Assembly: GCF_030551875.1 (NCBI RefSeq)
Contig: NZ_JAUOZU010000008.1
Span: 62,001-126,000, forward strand
Length of the DNA: 64,000 nucleotides
Reading direction: 5' to 3'
DNA from: Fluviirhizobium alvei
Lineage (GTDB): Bacteria > Pseudomonadota > Alphaproteobacteria > Rhizobiales > Rhizobiaceae
Below, piece after piece: positions 9,322 to 18,509 of this stretch. Each line of letters starts with the position of its first letter. Position 1 is the first letter of the stretch. Below the pieces are notes generated by a model that worked only from the letters and a program-made list of their open reading frames with translations, had not been told where the DNA came from and searched no databases. The position numbers and the translations under genes are program-made.

Positions 9322-10203
9322 ATGAACGATGATCCCTCAAAGCGACGTCTCGGACGCGGCTTAGCTGCGTTGATCGGAGAAATGGACCAGCCCATCAATG
9401 CGATGGCCGCCCGCCCGGCCGTTTCGGCCGATCGCCGGGTTCCGATCGAAATGGTTCTCCGCAATCCGCGCAATCCGCGCAAGCATTTCGCCGAAGCGGA
9501 ATTGCAGGATTTGGCTTCATCGATTCGGCAACATGGAATCGTGCAGCCAGTTGTGGTTCGCCCCGTGGTTGATGGCAAGTTCGAGATCATTGCCGGCGAA
9601 CGACGCTGGCGCGCAGCGCAGCTGGCGGGCCTTGTCGATATTCCGGTGCTGGTTCGTGAGGTCGACGATCGTGTTGCTCTCGAACTCGCCATCGTCGAAA
9701 ACGTGCAGCGGGCGGATCTTAATCCGCTTGAAGAGGCGCTGGGTTACGATCAGCTGATTGCCGAACATGGTTACACACAGAACGATCTCGGAGAAATCAT
9801 TGGCAAGAGCCGGTCGCATGTTGCGAACTCATTGCGTTTGCTGAAACTTCCGGAACCTGTCCGCGAAATGATTTCCTCCGGCACGCTCTCGGCTGGCCAT
9901 GCCCGCGCGCTTATTCCGACATCGGATCCTGTCGCCTTGGCGCGAACCATCGTCGCCAAGGGAATGTCTGTGCGCGATGCCGAGCGAATCGCCCAGAATG
10001 ACATCAGGGCACGCGACAATCCGCAGCCCGGTTCATTGCGCCCAGAAAAGGATGCGGACACGCTGGCGCTCGAGCGTAGCCTTACCGATAGTCTTGGCCT
10101 GGAAGTAAAGGTGGCGCACAAGGGTGAAGGCGGCAAACTGACGATTTCCTACCGGTCGATCGAGCAGCTGGAAGAGATTTGCCGTCTCCTGGAGCGCCGT
10201 TAA
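9322..10203 (+). CDS. parB: Chromosome partitioning protein ParB (CTP-dependent clamp)
   Basis: The product is 293 aa from the ATG at 9322, beginning MNDDPSKRRLGRGLAALIG, the arginine-rich motif that stimulates ParA. The GERRWRA CTP-binding motif is at 92-98, the HTH region contains KSRSHVANSLRLLKLP, and the C-terminal dimerisation domain ends EEICRLLERR. ParB loads at parS and spreads as a CTP-gated clamp. Two parS sites lie upstream at 5907-5922 and 7882-7897. A TTG at 9310 would give a four-residue longer form. Confidence 0.96.
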   Translation: MNDDPSKRRLGRGLAALIGEMDQPINAMAARPAVSADRRVPIEMVLRNPRNPRKHFAEAELQDLASSIRQHGIVQPVVVRPVVDGKFEIIAGERRWRAAQLAGLVDIPVLVREVDDRVALELAIVENVQRADLNPLEEALGYDQLIAEHGYTQNDLGEIIGKSRSHVANSLRLLKLPEPVREMISSGTLSAGHARALIPTSDPVALARTIVAKGMSVRDAERIAQNDIRARDNPQPGSLRPEKDADTLALERSLTDSLGLEVKVAHKGEGGKLTISYRSIEQLEEICRLLERR

Positions 10204-10214
10204 GGCGAAGCCAC

Positions 10215-11258
10215 TCAGGCCTTCCGAAGCCTAGCCGCCTGGAGCGTGATCGAAAGCAACGTCTGCATCGAAATCGAGTCCTCCAAGGCAGCCCGACGGC
10301 GACTCTGGAGAATTGCCGATTGCAATCTGTTCATCTCGCGACTGATGGCCTGGGCGTTCCAGGATCGCAAAGCCGCCTCGATGATCGGCTTGCGTCGAAA
10401 ATGAATATGGCGGCCCATAGAACCCATCACATCGGTGACAGAACTGTTCTTTTCCTCGATCTCGGCGCGCATCTGATCGATGAGTTGAAACTGCCGCAGG
10501 CATCCCTGCAGGATGAGGAAGATCGGTGTCTTTGATGCCGTTACCTTCTGTACAGCGTGTAGAAGCTGGGCGCGGTTGCCGGTCAGCACGGCATCCACGG
10601 CGTCATCGGTCGAAATGGCGCTCGCATCGCCGATGATTTCGGTGACGTGATGATCTTCGATGATGTCAAGGCCACGAGCGTAAAGCGCCAGTTTCTGTAT
10701 TTCGTTGCGGGAGGCAATACGATCGCCACCGAGGCTCGACAGCAGCAATGCGCGCGCTGATGGGGTGATACGGAGGCCTGCCGCCTGCATTTCACTGTCG
10801 ATCAAGCCATTGAGGGCACGCGCGTCATCGGCATAGCAAGGGACCGCAATGGCCGCGCGTTCGGTTTCAAAGACCTTTCGGAGATTGGCTCCCTTCTTGA
10901 GATCACCAGCCTCGACGATGACATAGCTTTCCTCAACCGGCTTTTCGAACAGGGCAGAGAACGCATCCGCCAGACCTTTGTCTGCCCCCGCTCCCTTGAG
11001 CCAGATCAGCTTGCCGCCGCCAAAGAGACCTGGAGAATTGACCTCATCAAACAACCGGCCGGGATCCCCGGCAAGATCGCTCGCGTCGAGCCTGAGAAAG
11101 GAAAAAGGGTCATCCTGGGCGATACCGGTCATGGCTGCGATTGCCGATGCCCGTTCCGATACAAGGCCACGGTCTGGCCCATAGATGAGAAAACAGCGGT
11201 AGGTTTGCGCCCGCTGTTTCAGGAAGGCGTCGAATTCATGCGCCTTGATCTCGGCCAT
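10215..11258 (-). CDS. holA: DNA polymerase III subunit delta
   Basis: The product is 347 aa starting MAEIKAHEFDAFLKQRAQTYRCFLIYGPDRGLVSERA. It is organised like the clamp-loader delta subunit, with an N-terminal AAA-like fold lacking a catalytic P-loop and a C-terminal collar domain. Delta opens the beta sliding clamp during loading. It is the last gene of the leftward leuS-lptE-holA set, one base after the lptE stop, and converges on parB with only 11 bp between. The leuS-lptE-holA order is common in Alphaproteobacteria. Confidence 0.9.
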   Translation of the reverse strand: MAEIKAHEFDAFLKQRAQTYRCFLIYGPDRGLVSERASAIAAMTGIAQDDPFSFLRLDASDLAGDPGRLFDEVNSPGLFGGGKLIWLKGAGADKGLADAFSALFEKPVEESYVIVEAGDLKKGANLRKVFETERAAIAVPCYADDARALNGLIDSEMQAAGLRITPSARALLLSSLGGDRIASRNEIQKLALYARGLDIIEDHHVTEIIGDASAISTDDAVDAVLTGNRAQLLHAVQKVTASKTPIFLILQGCLRQFQLIDQMRAEIEEKNSSVTDVMGSMGRHIHFRRKPIIEAALRSWNAQAISREMNRLQSAILQSRRRAALEDSISMQTLLSITLQAARLRKA

Positions 11259-11259
11259 G

Positions 11260-11781
11260 TCAGCGTCCGAGCCAGCTCGCCAGATCGGCGCGGATCAACT
11301 CTGCAAGTTCCCGGGCCGCCCGGTTTTCGGCATCACGCGTCGCCCGGATTTTTGCAAATTCCTGGGTCGGAAAATCGACCAATGCGACAGACATCCGTCT
11401 GCCTGTCCTGAGAACCTCGCCGGTTGCGACCTTCTTGAGCGTGTATTGTGCCTTCACCTCGATCCGGCCGGCGCGCGGCGTATCGGAGGAAAGCTCGAGC
11501 AACACACCGATATTGCGGGTGGTTACGTCCAGATCGACATAATAATCCGGCTTAGCGGGCTCACCTGCGCCACCGGATGTCATGAAAATCAACTGGTTAC
11601 GGACTTCCTGCTCGACCCTGTCATCCGCATCGGAAAACTCGATCGATGACAGTGCTGCACGCGCATTGGAATCGGTAGCATAAAGCGGTCTCACCTGACA
11701 GCCGCCAAGGCCGAGCAGCAAAAGGCTGCCGGCCAGAGCAGTTGCGAGACGGAACGGCGTGCTGGGCCTAAACCACGACAT
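11260..11781 (-). CDS. lptE: LPS assembly lipoprotein LptE
   Basis: The product is 173 aa. It has a lipoprotein signal peptide with lipobox LGLGGC, acylated cysteine near residue 28, followed by [10 protein letters not shown], the usual alphaproteobacterial LptE opening. LptE plugs the LptD barrel that delivers LPS to the outer leaflet. I chose the ATG at 11781 because the open frame beyond it (to 11892) is inside leuS and lacks a signal sequence. The start overlaps the leuS end by 14 bp, which indicates translational coupling. Confidence 0.85.
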   Translation of the reverse strand: MSWFRPSTPFRLATALAGSLLLLGLGGCQVRPLYATDSNARAALSSIEFSDADDRVEQEVRNQLIFMTSGGAGEPAKPDYYVDLDVTTRNIGVLLELSSDTPRAGRIEVKAQYTLKKVATGEVLRTGRRMSVALVDFPTQEFAKIRATRDAENRAARELAELIRADLASWLGR

Positions 11782-14398
11782 TGACGATCCTTTGCGGCAC
11801 GACGATGATCTTGCGCGGCGCCTTGCCATCGAGCGCAGCCTTGACACTGTCGAGGGCCAGAACGGCCTCTTCGATCTGAGATTGACCCGCATCGCGCGCG
11901 ATTGTCAAATCCGCCCGCTTCTTGCCATTGATCTGTACCGGAAGCGTGATCTCGTTTTCCGCAACCAGGCTCTCATCATAGCTGGGCCAAGTCGCCTGCG
12001 CGATGAGGCCGCTATTGCCCAGCACGCGCCAGCATTCCTCCGCCAGATGCGGTGTCATCGGGGCAATGATGTGCAGCAGGATTTCGACGGCGTTCTTTCC
12101 TGCCTCGACCATAGCTTGGTCGGCCTTGCCGGCTGCTATGGTGGTCAGGGGCTGTGCCAGCGCATTCACCAGTTCATAGATGCGCGCGACAGCCTTGTTG
12201 AAGGCCAGGCGCTCATAGTCACCCTGGACCTGCATCAGTGTGCGGTGCGCTGCACGCGAAAGCGCAAGCGCCTCACCTTCCTTAGCTGGATTCGAAACGA
12301 CCGACATCATTTGTTCGGCGGATTCCGAGACGAGACGCCATACGCGCTGGACAAAACGATGGGCACCTTCAACACCTGCTTCGGTCCAGATCACATCACG
12401 GTCGGGCGGAGAATCCGAAAGAACGAAAAAGCGTGCCGTATCGGCGCCATACGACGCAATAATGTCGTCCGGATCGACGACATTCTTCTTCGATTTCGAC
12501 ATTTTCTCGATGGCGCCGATCGCGACCTCATCGCCGCCGTCGAGCAAAAGCGCGCGCCGCTTGCCGTCGATTTCCTCGATCCGGATCTGCGCCGGCTCGA
12601 TCCATTCGCGCTGGGCACCTTCGCCGCGGCTATAGGTTTCGTGCACCACCATGCCCTGGGTGAAGAGACCCTTGAAAGGTTCTGCCAGCCCGACATGCCC
12701 GGTTTCACGCATGGCGCGGGTGAAGAAGCGCGAATAGAGCAGATGTAGGATCGCATGTTCGATACCGCCGATATACTGATCGACCGGCAACCAGGCGTTC
12801 GCCGCCGCCACATCGGTCGGCTGCGTCTCCCACGGCGCTGTGAAGCGGGTGTAATACCAGGAGGAATCGACGAATGTGTCCATCGTGTCGGTTTCGCGCC
12901 GCGCAGGCTTGCCGCATTGCGGGCAGCCGACATGGCGCCAGGTAGGATGGCGATCGAGCGGATTGCCCGGCACATCGAAAGTCACATCATCCGGCAGCTT
13001 GACCGGCAGGTCCTTCTTCGGCACCGGCACGACACCGCAGACTTCGCAATGGATGACCGGAATCGGGCAGCCCCAATAGCGCTGGCGCGAAATGCCCCAG
13101 TCACGCAGGCGGAAATTGACCTTGCGCTCGGCCTGCGGCGCGCCGTTCAACAGGGTGGATGACAGCTTGTCCGCCACCGTCTGGAAGGCGGTTTCGGTGT
13201 CCAAACCATTGAGGAAGCGCGAGTTGATCATGGTTCCGTCGCCGGCATAGGCTTCGGTCGTCACGGTGAACGCATCTTCTGACATGCCCGTCGGCAGCAC
13301 GACGGGCACGATCGGCAGTTCGTATTTGTTGGCGAAATCGAGGTCGCGCTGGTCGCCCGAAGGGCAGCCGAAAATGGCGCCGGTGCCATAGTCCATGAGC
13401 ACGAAGTTGGCGATATAGACCGGGACCTGCCAGTTGTCATCGAAGGGATGCGTCACGCGGATACCGGTGTCCATGCCCTTTTTCTCGGCTGTTTCGAGAG
13501 CCGCGAGCGAGGTGCCGGCGTGCTGGCATTCTTCGCAGAAGGCAGCAATTGCCGGATCTTTCTCTGCGGCAGCCTTTGCTGCCGGATGATCGGCGGAAAT
13601 GGCCAGGAACGATGCGCCGAACAACGTGTCCGGCCGGGTCGTATAGACGCTGATTTCGTCAATGCCGGTGGGCGCGGTTTCAGCAACCACAGCCCAACGC
13701 AGGGTGAGACCTTCCGAACGGCCGATCCAGTTGCGCTGCATCAGCCGCACTTTTTCCGGCCATTGATCGAGATGGTCGAGCTGGTCGAGAAGATCCTGGG
13801 CAAAATCGGTGATCTTGAAGAACCATTGCGTCAGTTCACGCTGTTCTACCAAGGCACCGGAGCGCCAGCCGCGACCATCGATGACCTGTTCGTTGGCCAG
13901 AACCGTCATGTCGACGGGATCCCAATTGACCTTGGAATTCTTGCGATAGACGAGCCCCTTCTCCATCATGTCGATGAAGAGCGCCTGCTGATGCTGGTAG
14001 TATTCGACGTCGCAGGTTGCGAATTCGCGCGACCAGTCCAGCGACAGGCCCATGCTTTTCAGCTGGCCGCGCATGGTGGCGATGTTTTCGTAGGTCCAGT
14101 TCTTGGGATGGATCTTGTTCTTCATTGCCGCATTTTCAGCCGGCATGCCGAACGCGTCCCAACCCATCGGATGCAGGACATTATAGCCGCGCGCGCGCTT
14201 GAAGCGGGCAACCACGTCACCCATGGCATAGTTGCGCACATGGCCCATGTGAATGCGTCCCGACGGATAGGGGAACATTTCGAGGACATAATATTTTTCG
14301 CGCGGGTCGTCATTCTGGGTTTCGAAGATCTTGTCTTCAGTCCATTGTTTTTGCCAGCGCGGTTCGACTTCGCGCGGGTTGTAGCGTTCTGTTGCCAT
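11768..14398 (-). CDS. leuS: Leucyl-tRNA synthetase
   Basis: The product is 876 aa, the full family length. The class I HIGH-type motif appears as [19 protein letters not shown] near residue 43, the CP1 editing domain follows, and the KMSKS motif appears in [17 protein letters not shown] zinc-type CxxC pair lies in the HCEVCGVVP and GCPQCGKPA segments. It charges tRNA-Leu in the cytoplasm. It heads the leftward operon with lptE and holA. Its start is 149 bp from yggS, which is transcribed the other way. Confidence 0.97.
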   Translation of the reverse strand: MATERYNPREVEPRWQKQWTEDKIFETQNDDPREKYYVLEMFPYPSGRIHMGHVRNYAMGDVVARFKRARGYNVLHPMGWDAFGMPAENAAMKNKIHPKNWTYENIATMRGQLKSMGLSLDWSREFATCDVEYYQHQQALFIDMMEKGLVYRKNSKVNWDPVDMTVLANEQVIDGRGWRSGALVEQRELTQWFFKITDFAQDLLDQLDHLDQWPEKVRLMQRNWIGRSEGLTLRWAVVAETAPTGIDEISVYTTRPDTLFGASFLAISADHPAAKAAAEKDPAIAAFCEECQHAGTSLAALETAEKKGMDTGIRVTHPFDDNWQVPVYIANFVLMDYGTGAIFGCPSGDQRDLDFANKYELPIVPVVLPTGMSEDAFTVTTEAYAGDGTMINSRFLNGLDTETAFQTVADKLSSTLLNGAPQAERKVNFRLRDWGISRQRYWGCPIPVIHCEVCGVVPVPKKDLPVKLPDDVTFDVPGNPLDRHPTWRHVGCPQCGKPARRETDTMDTFVDSSWYYTRFTAPWETQPTDVAAANAWLPVDQYIGGIEHAILHLLYSRFFTRAMRETGHVGLAEPFKGLFTQGMVVHETYSRGEGAQREWIEPAQIRIEEIDGKRRALLLDGGDEVAIGAIEKMSKSKKNVVDPDDIIASYGADTARFFVLSDSPPDRDVIWTEAGVEGAHRFVQRVWRLVSESAEQMMSVVSNPAKEGEALALSRAAHRTLMQVQGDYERLAFNKAVARIYELVNALAQPLTTIAAGKADQAMVEAGKNAVEILLHIIAPMTPHLAEECWRVLGNSGLIAQATWPSYDESLVAENEITLPVQINGKKRADLTIARDAGQSQIEEAVLALDSVKAALDGKAPRKIIVVPQRIVNVVV

Positions 14399-14547
14399 CT
14401 GACTAACCGTTCCCGGAGCTTGAATTCCCGATCAAAATGTGGCCAGACCTTCACCACGAAAGCGCCCTTGCGTCAAGGTTATCGGCCCTGCCCGGCGCTC
14501 AATGGCTGGCTCCCGCCGAGCCGCGAATCTGAGAAATGGAGTGTGTC

Positions 14548-15207
14548 ATGTCGGTCGTCGAACAATACCGCGAAATACGGGCAAAAATGGACAAGGCAGC
14601 TCGCTCTGCGAAGCGGAAGCCGGAGGATGTGCATCTGGTTGCGGTCACCAAGACCTTTGACGTCGATCATATCCGGCCGGTTATCGAAGCCGGGCACCGC
14701 CTATTCGGCGAGAATCGCGTCCAGGAAGCGCAACAGAAATGGCCGGCGCTCCGGAGCGAGTTCAATGATATCGAATTGCATCTCATCGGTCCTCTGCAAT
14801 CGAACAAGGCCGAGGATGCGGTTGCCCTCTTCGATGTGATCGAAACCGTCGATCGCGAGAAGATCGCGCGCGCGCTCAAGGCTGCGATGGAGAAGGCGGA
14901 TCGCACTTTGCGTTGCTACATTCAGGTCAATACCGGCCTCGAGCCGCAAAAGGCAGGAATTGCCCCGAATGACACGCTCGCCTTCGTCGATTTCTGCCGA
15001 AACGAGCTTGGCCTTGTGATCGAGGGATTGATGTGCATTCCGCCGGCGGACGAGAATCCGGGACCCCATTTTGCGCTTTTGGCCAAGCTTGCGAAGGAAG
15101 CCGGGCTGACGAAACTTTCAATGGGCATGTCTGGCGATTACGAAACGGCAATCGAATTTGGGGCCACCAGCGTGCGCGTCGGGTCAGCAATTTTCGGATC
15201 CCGCTGA
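14548..15207 (+). CDS. YggS/PROSC family pyridoxal-phosphate homeostasis protein
   Basis: The product is 219 aa from the ATG at 14548, preceded by GGAG at 14538-14541; an ATG at 14536 is less well placed. The PLP-binding lysine lies in HLVAVTKTFDVDHI near residue 37, and GENRVQEAQQKW follows, as in the single-domain alanine-racemase-fold family. Family members buffer free PLP rather than catalyse a known reaction, and loss perturbs amino-acid pools in E. coli. It is divergent from leuS and is the only gene between leuS and the propionate-CoA ligase. Confidence 0.92.
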   Translation: MSVVEQYREIRAKMDKAARSAKRKPEDVHLVAVTKTFDVDHIRPVIEAGHRLFGENRVQEAQQKWPALRSEFNDIELHLIGPLQSNKAEDAVALFDVIETVDREKIARALKAAMEKADRTLRCYIQVNTGLEPQKAGIAPNDTLAFVDFCRNELGLVIEGLMCIPPADENPGPHFALLAKLAKEAGLTKLSMGMSGDYETAIEFGATSVRVGSAIFGSR

Positions 15208-15331
15208 AGATATTGACGAATTCCAATTTCAACCGATTGTATTGCGCTGCACCTAACGCTTTGGTCTGATTGAACCTTTTCGCCCAACAATGATAGTGGG
15301 CTGCAGTTCATCATGCGGGAGGAGCAGGAAC

Positions 15332-17236
15332 ATGGCATCGCGGTATCCTGAAGTTTATGCCGAATGGCAAGCGAATCCTGAAGCCTTCTGGATGAAGGCT
15401 GCGGAGAAGATCGACTGGACACAGGCGCCGACAAAGGCATTCGATGCCGAGGCCGGTGTCTATGGTCGATGGTTCCCCGATGCCGAAACGAATACCTGCT
15501 ACAATTGTCTTGATCGCCATGTCGAAGCCGGGCGCGGCAGTCAGACGGCCGTGATCTACGATAGTCCGATGACCGGCGAGAAGCGCGATTACAGCTTCGA
15601 TGCGGTCCTTAGCGAGGTCAAGGCAATCGCCGGTGCTCTGAGCGATCTTGGCGTCGGCAAGGGCGATCGGGTCATCATCTATATGCCGATGATCCCAGAG
15701 GCTGTTTTCACGATGCTGGCTTGCGCCCGTCTTGGCGCAGTCCATTCCGTCGTGTTCGGCGGCTTTGCCGCCCACGAACTGGCGACCCGCATCGACGATT
15801 GCTCCGCCAAGGTGCTCGTGACCGCAAGCTGTGGCCTCGAGCCCGGCCGCACCGTTGCTTATAAGCCGCTGATCGATCATGCGATCGAGATGGCGCATCA
15901 CAAGATCGAGAAATGCCTCGTCTTGCAGCGTCCGGAGTTGCAGGCAGACATGCATGCCGATCGCGATGTGGATTTTAGAACGGCGCTCGAGCAGGCCCGC
16001 GCCACAGGCAGCGCAGAGAATGGTTGCGTGACGGTCAAAGCCACCGATCCGCTCTATATTCTTTATACATCCGGCACCACCGGCCAGCCCAAGGGCGTCA
16101 TGCGCGACAATGGTGGCCATATGGTTGCCCTGCAATGGTCGATGGAAAATCTCTATGGCATGAAGCCTGGCGAGGTGTTCTGGGCCGCCTCCGATATCGG
16201 CTGGGTCGTTGGCCATTCCTACATCGTCTATGGCCCGCTCCTGAATGGCAATGCCACTGTCATCTTTGAAGGCAAACCGGTCGGTACGCCCGATGCCGGG
16301 ACCTTCTGGCGGGTCATCGCAGAACATAACGTCTCGGTTCTGTTTACTGCGCCGACGGCATTCCGGGCTATTCGCCGCGACGATTCCGATGGCGAGTTCG
16401 TGAAGAAATATCCGATGCCATCGCTCCGCACTCTGTTTCTCGCCGGGGAACGGGCGGATCCTGAAACAATCAAGTGGGCCGAACATCATCTCGCCGTTCC
16501 GGTTGTCGATCACTGGTGGCAGACGGAAACCGGCTGGGCGATAGCCGGCAATCCCGCGGGTCTCGGACTTTTGCCTGTGAAATATGGCTCACCGACGCAC
16601 GCCATGCCCGGTTACAAGATCGAGATCCTCGATGATGCCGGCCACGAAGTGCCGGCCGGTACGCTCGGCAATATCGTCGTCAAGCTTCCCCTGCCCCCGG
16701 GTTGCCTGACCAGCTTCTGGAATGCCGACGAACGGTTCCGCAAATCCTGCCTCGAAGAATTCCCGGGCTACTACAAGACGGCGGACGCCGGCATTCTCGA
16801 TGAGGAAGGCTATGTCTTCGTCATGGCGCGCACCGATGACATCATCAATTGCGCCGGCCACCGCCTGTCGACCGGTGCGATGGAGGAAGTCTGCGCCATG
16901 CATCCGGATGTCGCCGAAAGTGCCGTGATTGGCGTCTTCGACGAACTCAAGGGCCAGATTCCCTGCGGCTTCCTTGTTCTCAAGGCCAATGTTTCACGTG
17001 AAGCCAAGGAGATCGAGAAGGAAGTGGTCAGGCTGGTGCGCGAGGAAATCGGGCCGGTTGCCGCCTTCAAGATGGTCATGTGCGTCAAGCGGCTACCGAA
17101 GACCCGCTCCGGCAAGATCCTGCGCGGAACGATGCAGAAGATCGCCGATCGCCAGGAATGGAAGATGCCGGCCACCATCGACGATCCTGCCATTCTCGAC
17201 GAAATCACCGAAGCACTGCGTGCTCATGGCCACTAA
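15332..17236 (+). CDS. prpE: Propionate--CoA ligase-like acyl-CoA synthetase
   Basis: The product is 634 aa from the ATG at 15332, which has GGAGGA just upstream. The AMP-binding core YILYTSGTTGQPKGV, the WWQTETGW motif and the C-terminal [18 protein letters not shown] with the acetylatable catalytic lysine identify an ACS-superfamily enzyme. The length and the N-terminal YPEVYAEWQANPEAFW region fit propionyl-CoA synthetase more than acetyl-CoA synthetase, which occurs separately at 19426. The enzyme activates propionate with ATP and CoA. A degenerate parS-like sequence lies in its coding region at 16990-17005. Confidence 0.85.
   Translation: MASRYPEVYAEWQANPEAFWMKAAEKIDWTQAPTKAFDAEAGVYGRWFPDAETNTCYNCLDRHVEAGRGSQTAVIYDSPMTGEKRDYSFDAVLSEVKAIAGALSDLGVGKGDRVIIYMPMIPEAVFTMLACARLGAVHSVVFGGFAAHELATRIDDCSAKVLVTASCGLEPGRTVAYKPLIDHAIEMAHHKIEKCLVLQRPELQADMHADRDVDFRTALEQARATGSAENGCVTVKATDPLYILYTSGTTGQPKGVMRDNGGHMVALQWSMENLYGMKPGEVFWAASDIGWVVGHSYIVYGPLLNGNATVIFEGKPVGTPDAGTFWRVIAEHNVSVLFTAPTAFRAIRRDDSDGEFVKKYPMPSLRTLFLAGERADPETIKWAEHHLAVPVVDHWWQTETGWAIAGNPAGLGLLPVKYGSPTHAMPGYKIEILDDAGHEVPAGTLGNIVVKLPLPPGCLTSFWNADERFRKSCLEEFPGYYKTADAGILDEEGYVFVMARTDDIINCAGHRLSTGAMEEVCAMHPDVAESAVIGVFDELKGQIPCGFLVLKANVSREAKEIEKEVVRLVREEIGPVAAFKMVMCVKRLPKTRSGKILRGTMQKIADRQEWKMPATIDDPAILDEITEALRAHGH
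16990..17005. promoter_or_regulatory. Degenerate parS-like site within prpE
   Basis: TGTTTCACGTGAAGCC matches parS at 14 of 16 positions, with the left half-site and central CACGTG intact but the right arm altered. It encodes residues NVSREA. It is about 9 kb from the main parS sites. Binding by ParB is uncertain because the symmetry is broken. Confidence 0.45.
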
Positions 17237-17539
17237 CCAGTGCCTGTGACAGAGAGCTGATCGCAGAACCAATCCGCGAACTGCCGGATCAGGCCGGAAG
17301 GCCGGTCCGGCAGTTACATCGGGTAAGCCCGTGCTCAAGCGTTACGCCCTCGGGCCGCGACCGTGGCCCTTCAGCGATTTTCGCATCAAACACTTGGCCG
17401 CCTGTTTGTGAGCCGACCGGTGTCGGACCTTGCTGGAGAAGGCAAAATAGTGGTCGCAGTAAAGCGGGATACGGTTTGTCATACCCCGGCATCTCACATC
17501 GAAATCGGCGATCCGTTAAGTTGACAATGCCCTGCTACT
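17237..17539. other. Gene-free stretch with a hairpin and a repeat end
   Basis: No gene is supported in these 303 bp. A strong hairpin downstream of prpE pairs AACTGCCGGA (17279-17288) with TCCGGCAGTT (17306-17315), with further self-complementarity inside the loop but no T-run, so it is at best a terminator-like element. The right part contains the left inverted repeat of the methyltransferase cassette (17490-17530). The rest gives no recognisable coding signal. Confidence 0.6.
17490..17530 (+). repeat. Left 41-bp inverted repeat flanking the methyltransferase gene
   Basis: The 41 bp start CATCTCACATCGAAATC and end TTGACAATGC. The reverse complement of 18395-18435 matches it at 35 of 41 positions, with the outer 17 bp identical. 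Its inner end is 9 bp past the methyltransferase stop codon. Confidence 0.8.
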
Positions 17540-18307
17540 CTATGATTTGACGACGTAGCCGCCGGGCGCATTTGCCCATGGGAAGCGCTTGATTTGCGCT
17601 GAAATACCGCTCCTCTTTGCGAATTCGTCCCATGCACGGGTTTCGCCTGGCCACTTGCTCGTCCCATACTCGTCAAGCACAAGTACCCCGCCGGGAACCA
17701 GCCGCTCCCAACAATGCTCCAAGATGGCTGTGGTCGGATCATAAATATCGACATCGATGTTGATGAGGCAAAATCTCGCTTCAGGATTGACATTTAACCA
17801 ATCCGGCAGCGTCTGCGTAACATCGCCGACAATAATGGCTCCGCGATTGGCGGGGATTACCGAATCCTGATTGTGGAGATCCAGCAGGAGCCGGAATTCA
17901 TCAAGAAAGCTAGCCGAGTTCAGTCCGCCCGCTTTCTTTTGAACGGCTTCATCCTCGGCACCATCCTCTGCCGCGAGTTCCGGAAATCCGGCAAAGGTGT
18001 CGAAACCGAACACTTTCTTATGAGTGGCGGTTGGAGTGAGAACTTCCAAGAATTTATGCCAGCTGAAATATGATTTTCCAAAATATACGCCGAAGTCCAG
18101 ATAGTGACCGGGCAAATCGATTGTCAGCTTAAAGAGTTCGTAATGCGCCAGCTGGCGTATGAAACTGCGGCGACTGGCATAAACGGTGAACAGATCAAGA
18201 TAATGCCGGATGTCGTGAGGATGTTTCTGGATAATCTCGTTGAGACGGTCAAAATAGCGTTCCTCACCGCCGGACGGATAGAAGAATGTTCCGTTTGTCG
18301 TGTTCAT
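17540..18307 (-). CDS. TylF/macrocin O-methyltransferase-like SAM-dependent methyltransferase
   Basis: The product is 255 aa from the ATG at 18307, preceded by AGGAGA (complement of 18313-18318) at good spacing. The SAM-binding region is YLDFGVYFGKSYFSW near residue 90, and the metal or acidic motif region NIDVDIYDPTTAIL and VLDEYG follow, as in the TylF family of sugar, macrolide or peptide O-methyltransferases. The substrate is unknown. The gene stands alone between housekeeping genes and is bounded by inverted repeats, so recent acquisition is plausible. Such genes often sit in polysaccharide clusters, but none is nearby. Confidence 0.75.
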   Translation of the reverse strand: MNTTNGTFFYPSGGEERYFDRLNEIIQKHPHDIRHYLDLFTVYASRRSFIRQLAHYELFKLTIDLPGHYLDFGVYFGKSYFSWHKFLEVLTPTATHKKVFGFDTFAGFPELAAEDGAEDEAVQKKAGGLNSASFLDEFRLLLDLHNQDSVIPANRGAIIVGDVTQTLPDWLNVNPEARFCLINIDVDIYDPTTAILEHCWERLVPGGVLVLDEYGTSKWPGETRAWDEFAKRSGISAQIKRFPWANAPGGYVVKS

Positions 18308-18394
18308 CATGCTCTCCTGACATCGAATCACTGTGCCAATGACTATTGCGACCGTAACCTGTCGAGGAACTTACCACAGCCAAAACGTGAATTT

Positions 18395-18435
18395 GCATTG
18401 ACAACCTACCCGATCGTGGATTTCGATGTGAGATG
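18395..18435 (-). repeat. Right 41-bp inverted repeat flanking the methyltransferase gene
   Basis: Reads GCATTGACAACC inward and ends GATTTCGATGTGAGATG on the outside; it is the mirror of 17490-17530 with six mismatches. It lies 88 bp upstream of the methyltransferase start, so it could also contain or carry the promoter. Confidence 0.8.
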
Positions 18436-18451
18436 ACGCGGCATCTTGTTC

Positions 18452-18487
18452 CAAATAAAAAGGCCTGGAGCTTTCGTTCCAGGCCTT
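18452..18487 (-). terminator. Rho-independent terminator of the TrcR gene
   Basis: AAGGCCTGGA (18460-18469) pairs perfectly with TCCAGGCCTT (18478-18487) around an 8-nt loop. On the minus strand the stem is followed by TTTTTATTTGG. It lies 22 bp after the stop of the leftward trcR gene. Confidence 0.88.
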
Positions 18488-18509
18488 CGTCGTAGAGCTG
18501 TTCTTTGGC

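Larger units (their letters stand above)
17490..18435. mobile_element. Putative 946-bp inverted-repeat-bounded gene cassette
   Basis: A single methyltransferase gene is enclosed by 41-bp imperfect inverted repeats (17490-17530 and 18395-18435), the layout of a small non-autonomous transposable element or a transposon remnant with cargo. No transposase is encoded inside on either strand. The enclosed gene looks less GC-rich than its neighbours. Clear target-site duplications are not evident: CGGCATCT occurs at 17487-17494 and 18439-18446 but overlaps the left repeat. The mobile-element reading is inference. Confidence 0.5.

Noticed and set aside
8496-10203. Possibility that parAB belong to a repABC plasmid or chromid
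   Set aside because: There is no repC, and the genes are embedded in the conserved gidA-gidB-parA-parB chromosomal order beside hemE and parS sites.
13448-14839. Plus-strand open frame of 463 codons opposite leuS
   Set aside because: Lies across leuS and into yggS in other frames; no motif, and both overlapped genes are certain.
15311-16513. Minus-strand open frame of 400 codons opposite prpE
   Set aside because: Shadow of the propionate-CoA ligase gene with no domain evidence.
17487-18446. CGGCATCT at both ends of the methyltransferase cassette as a target-site duplication
   Set aside because: The left copy overlaps the inverted repeat itself and the right copy is 3 bp beyond the other repeat, so it is not a clean duplication.
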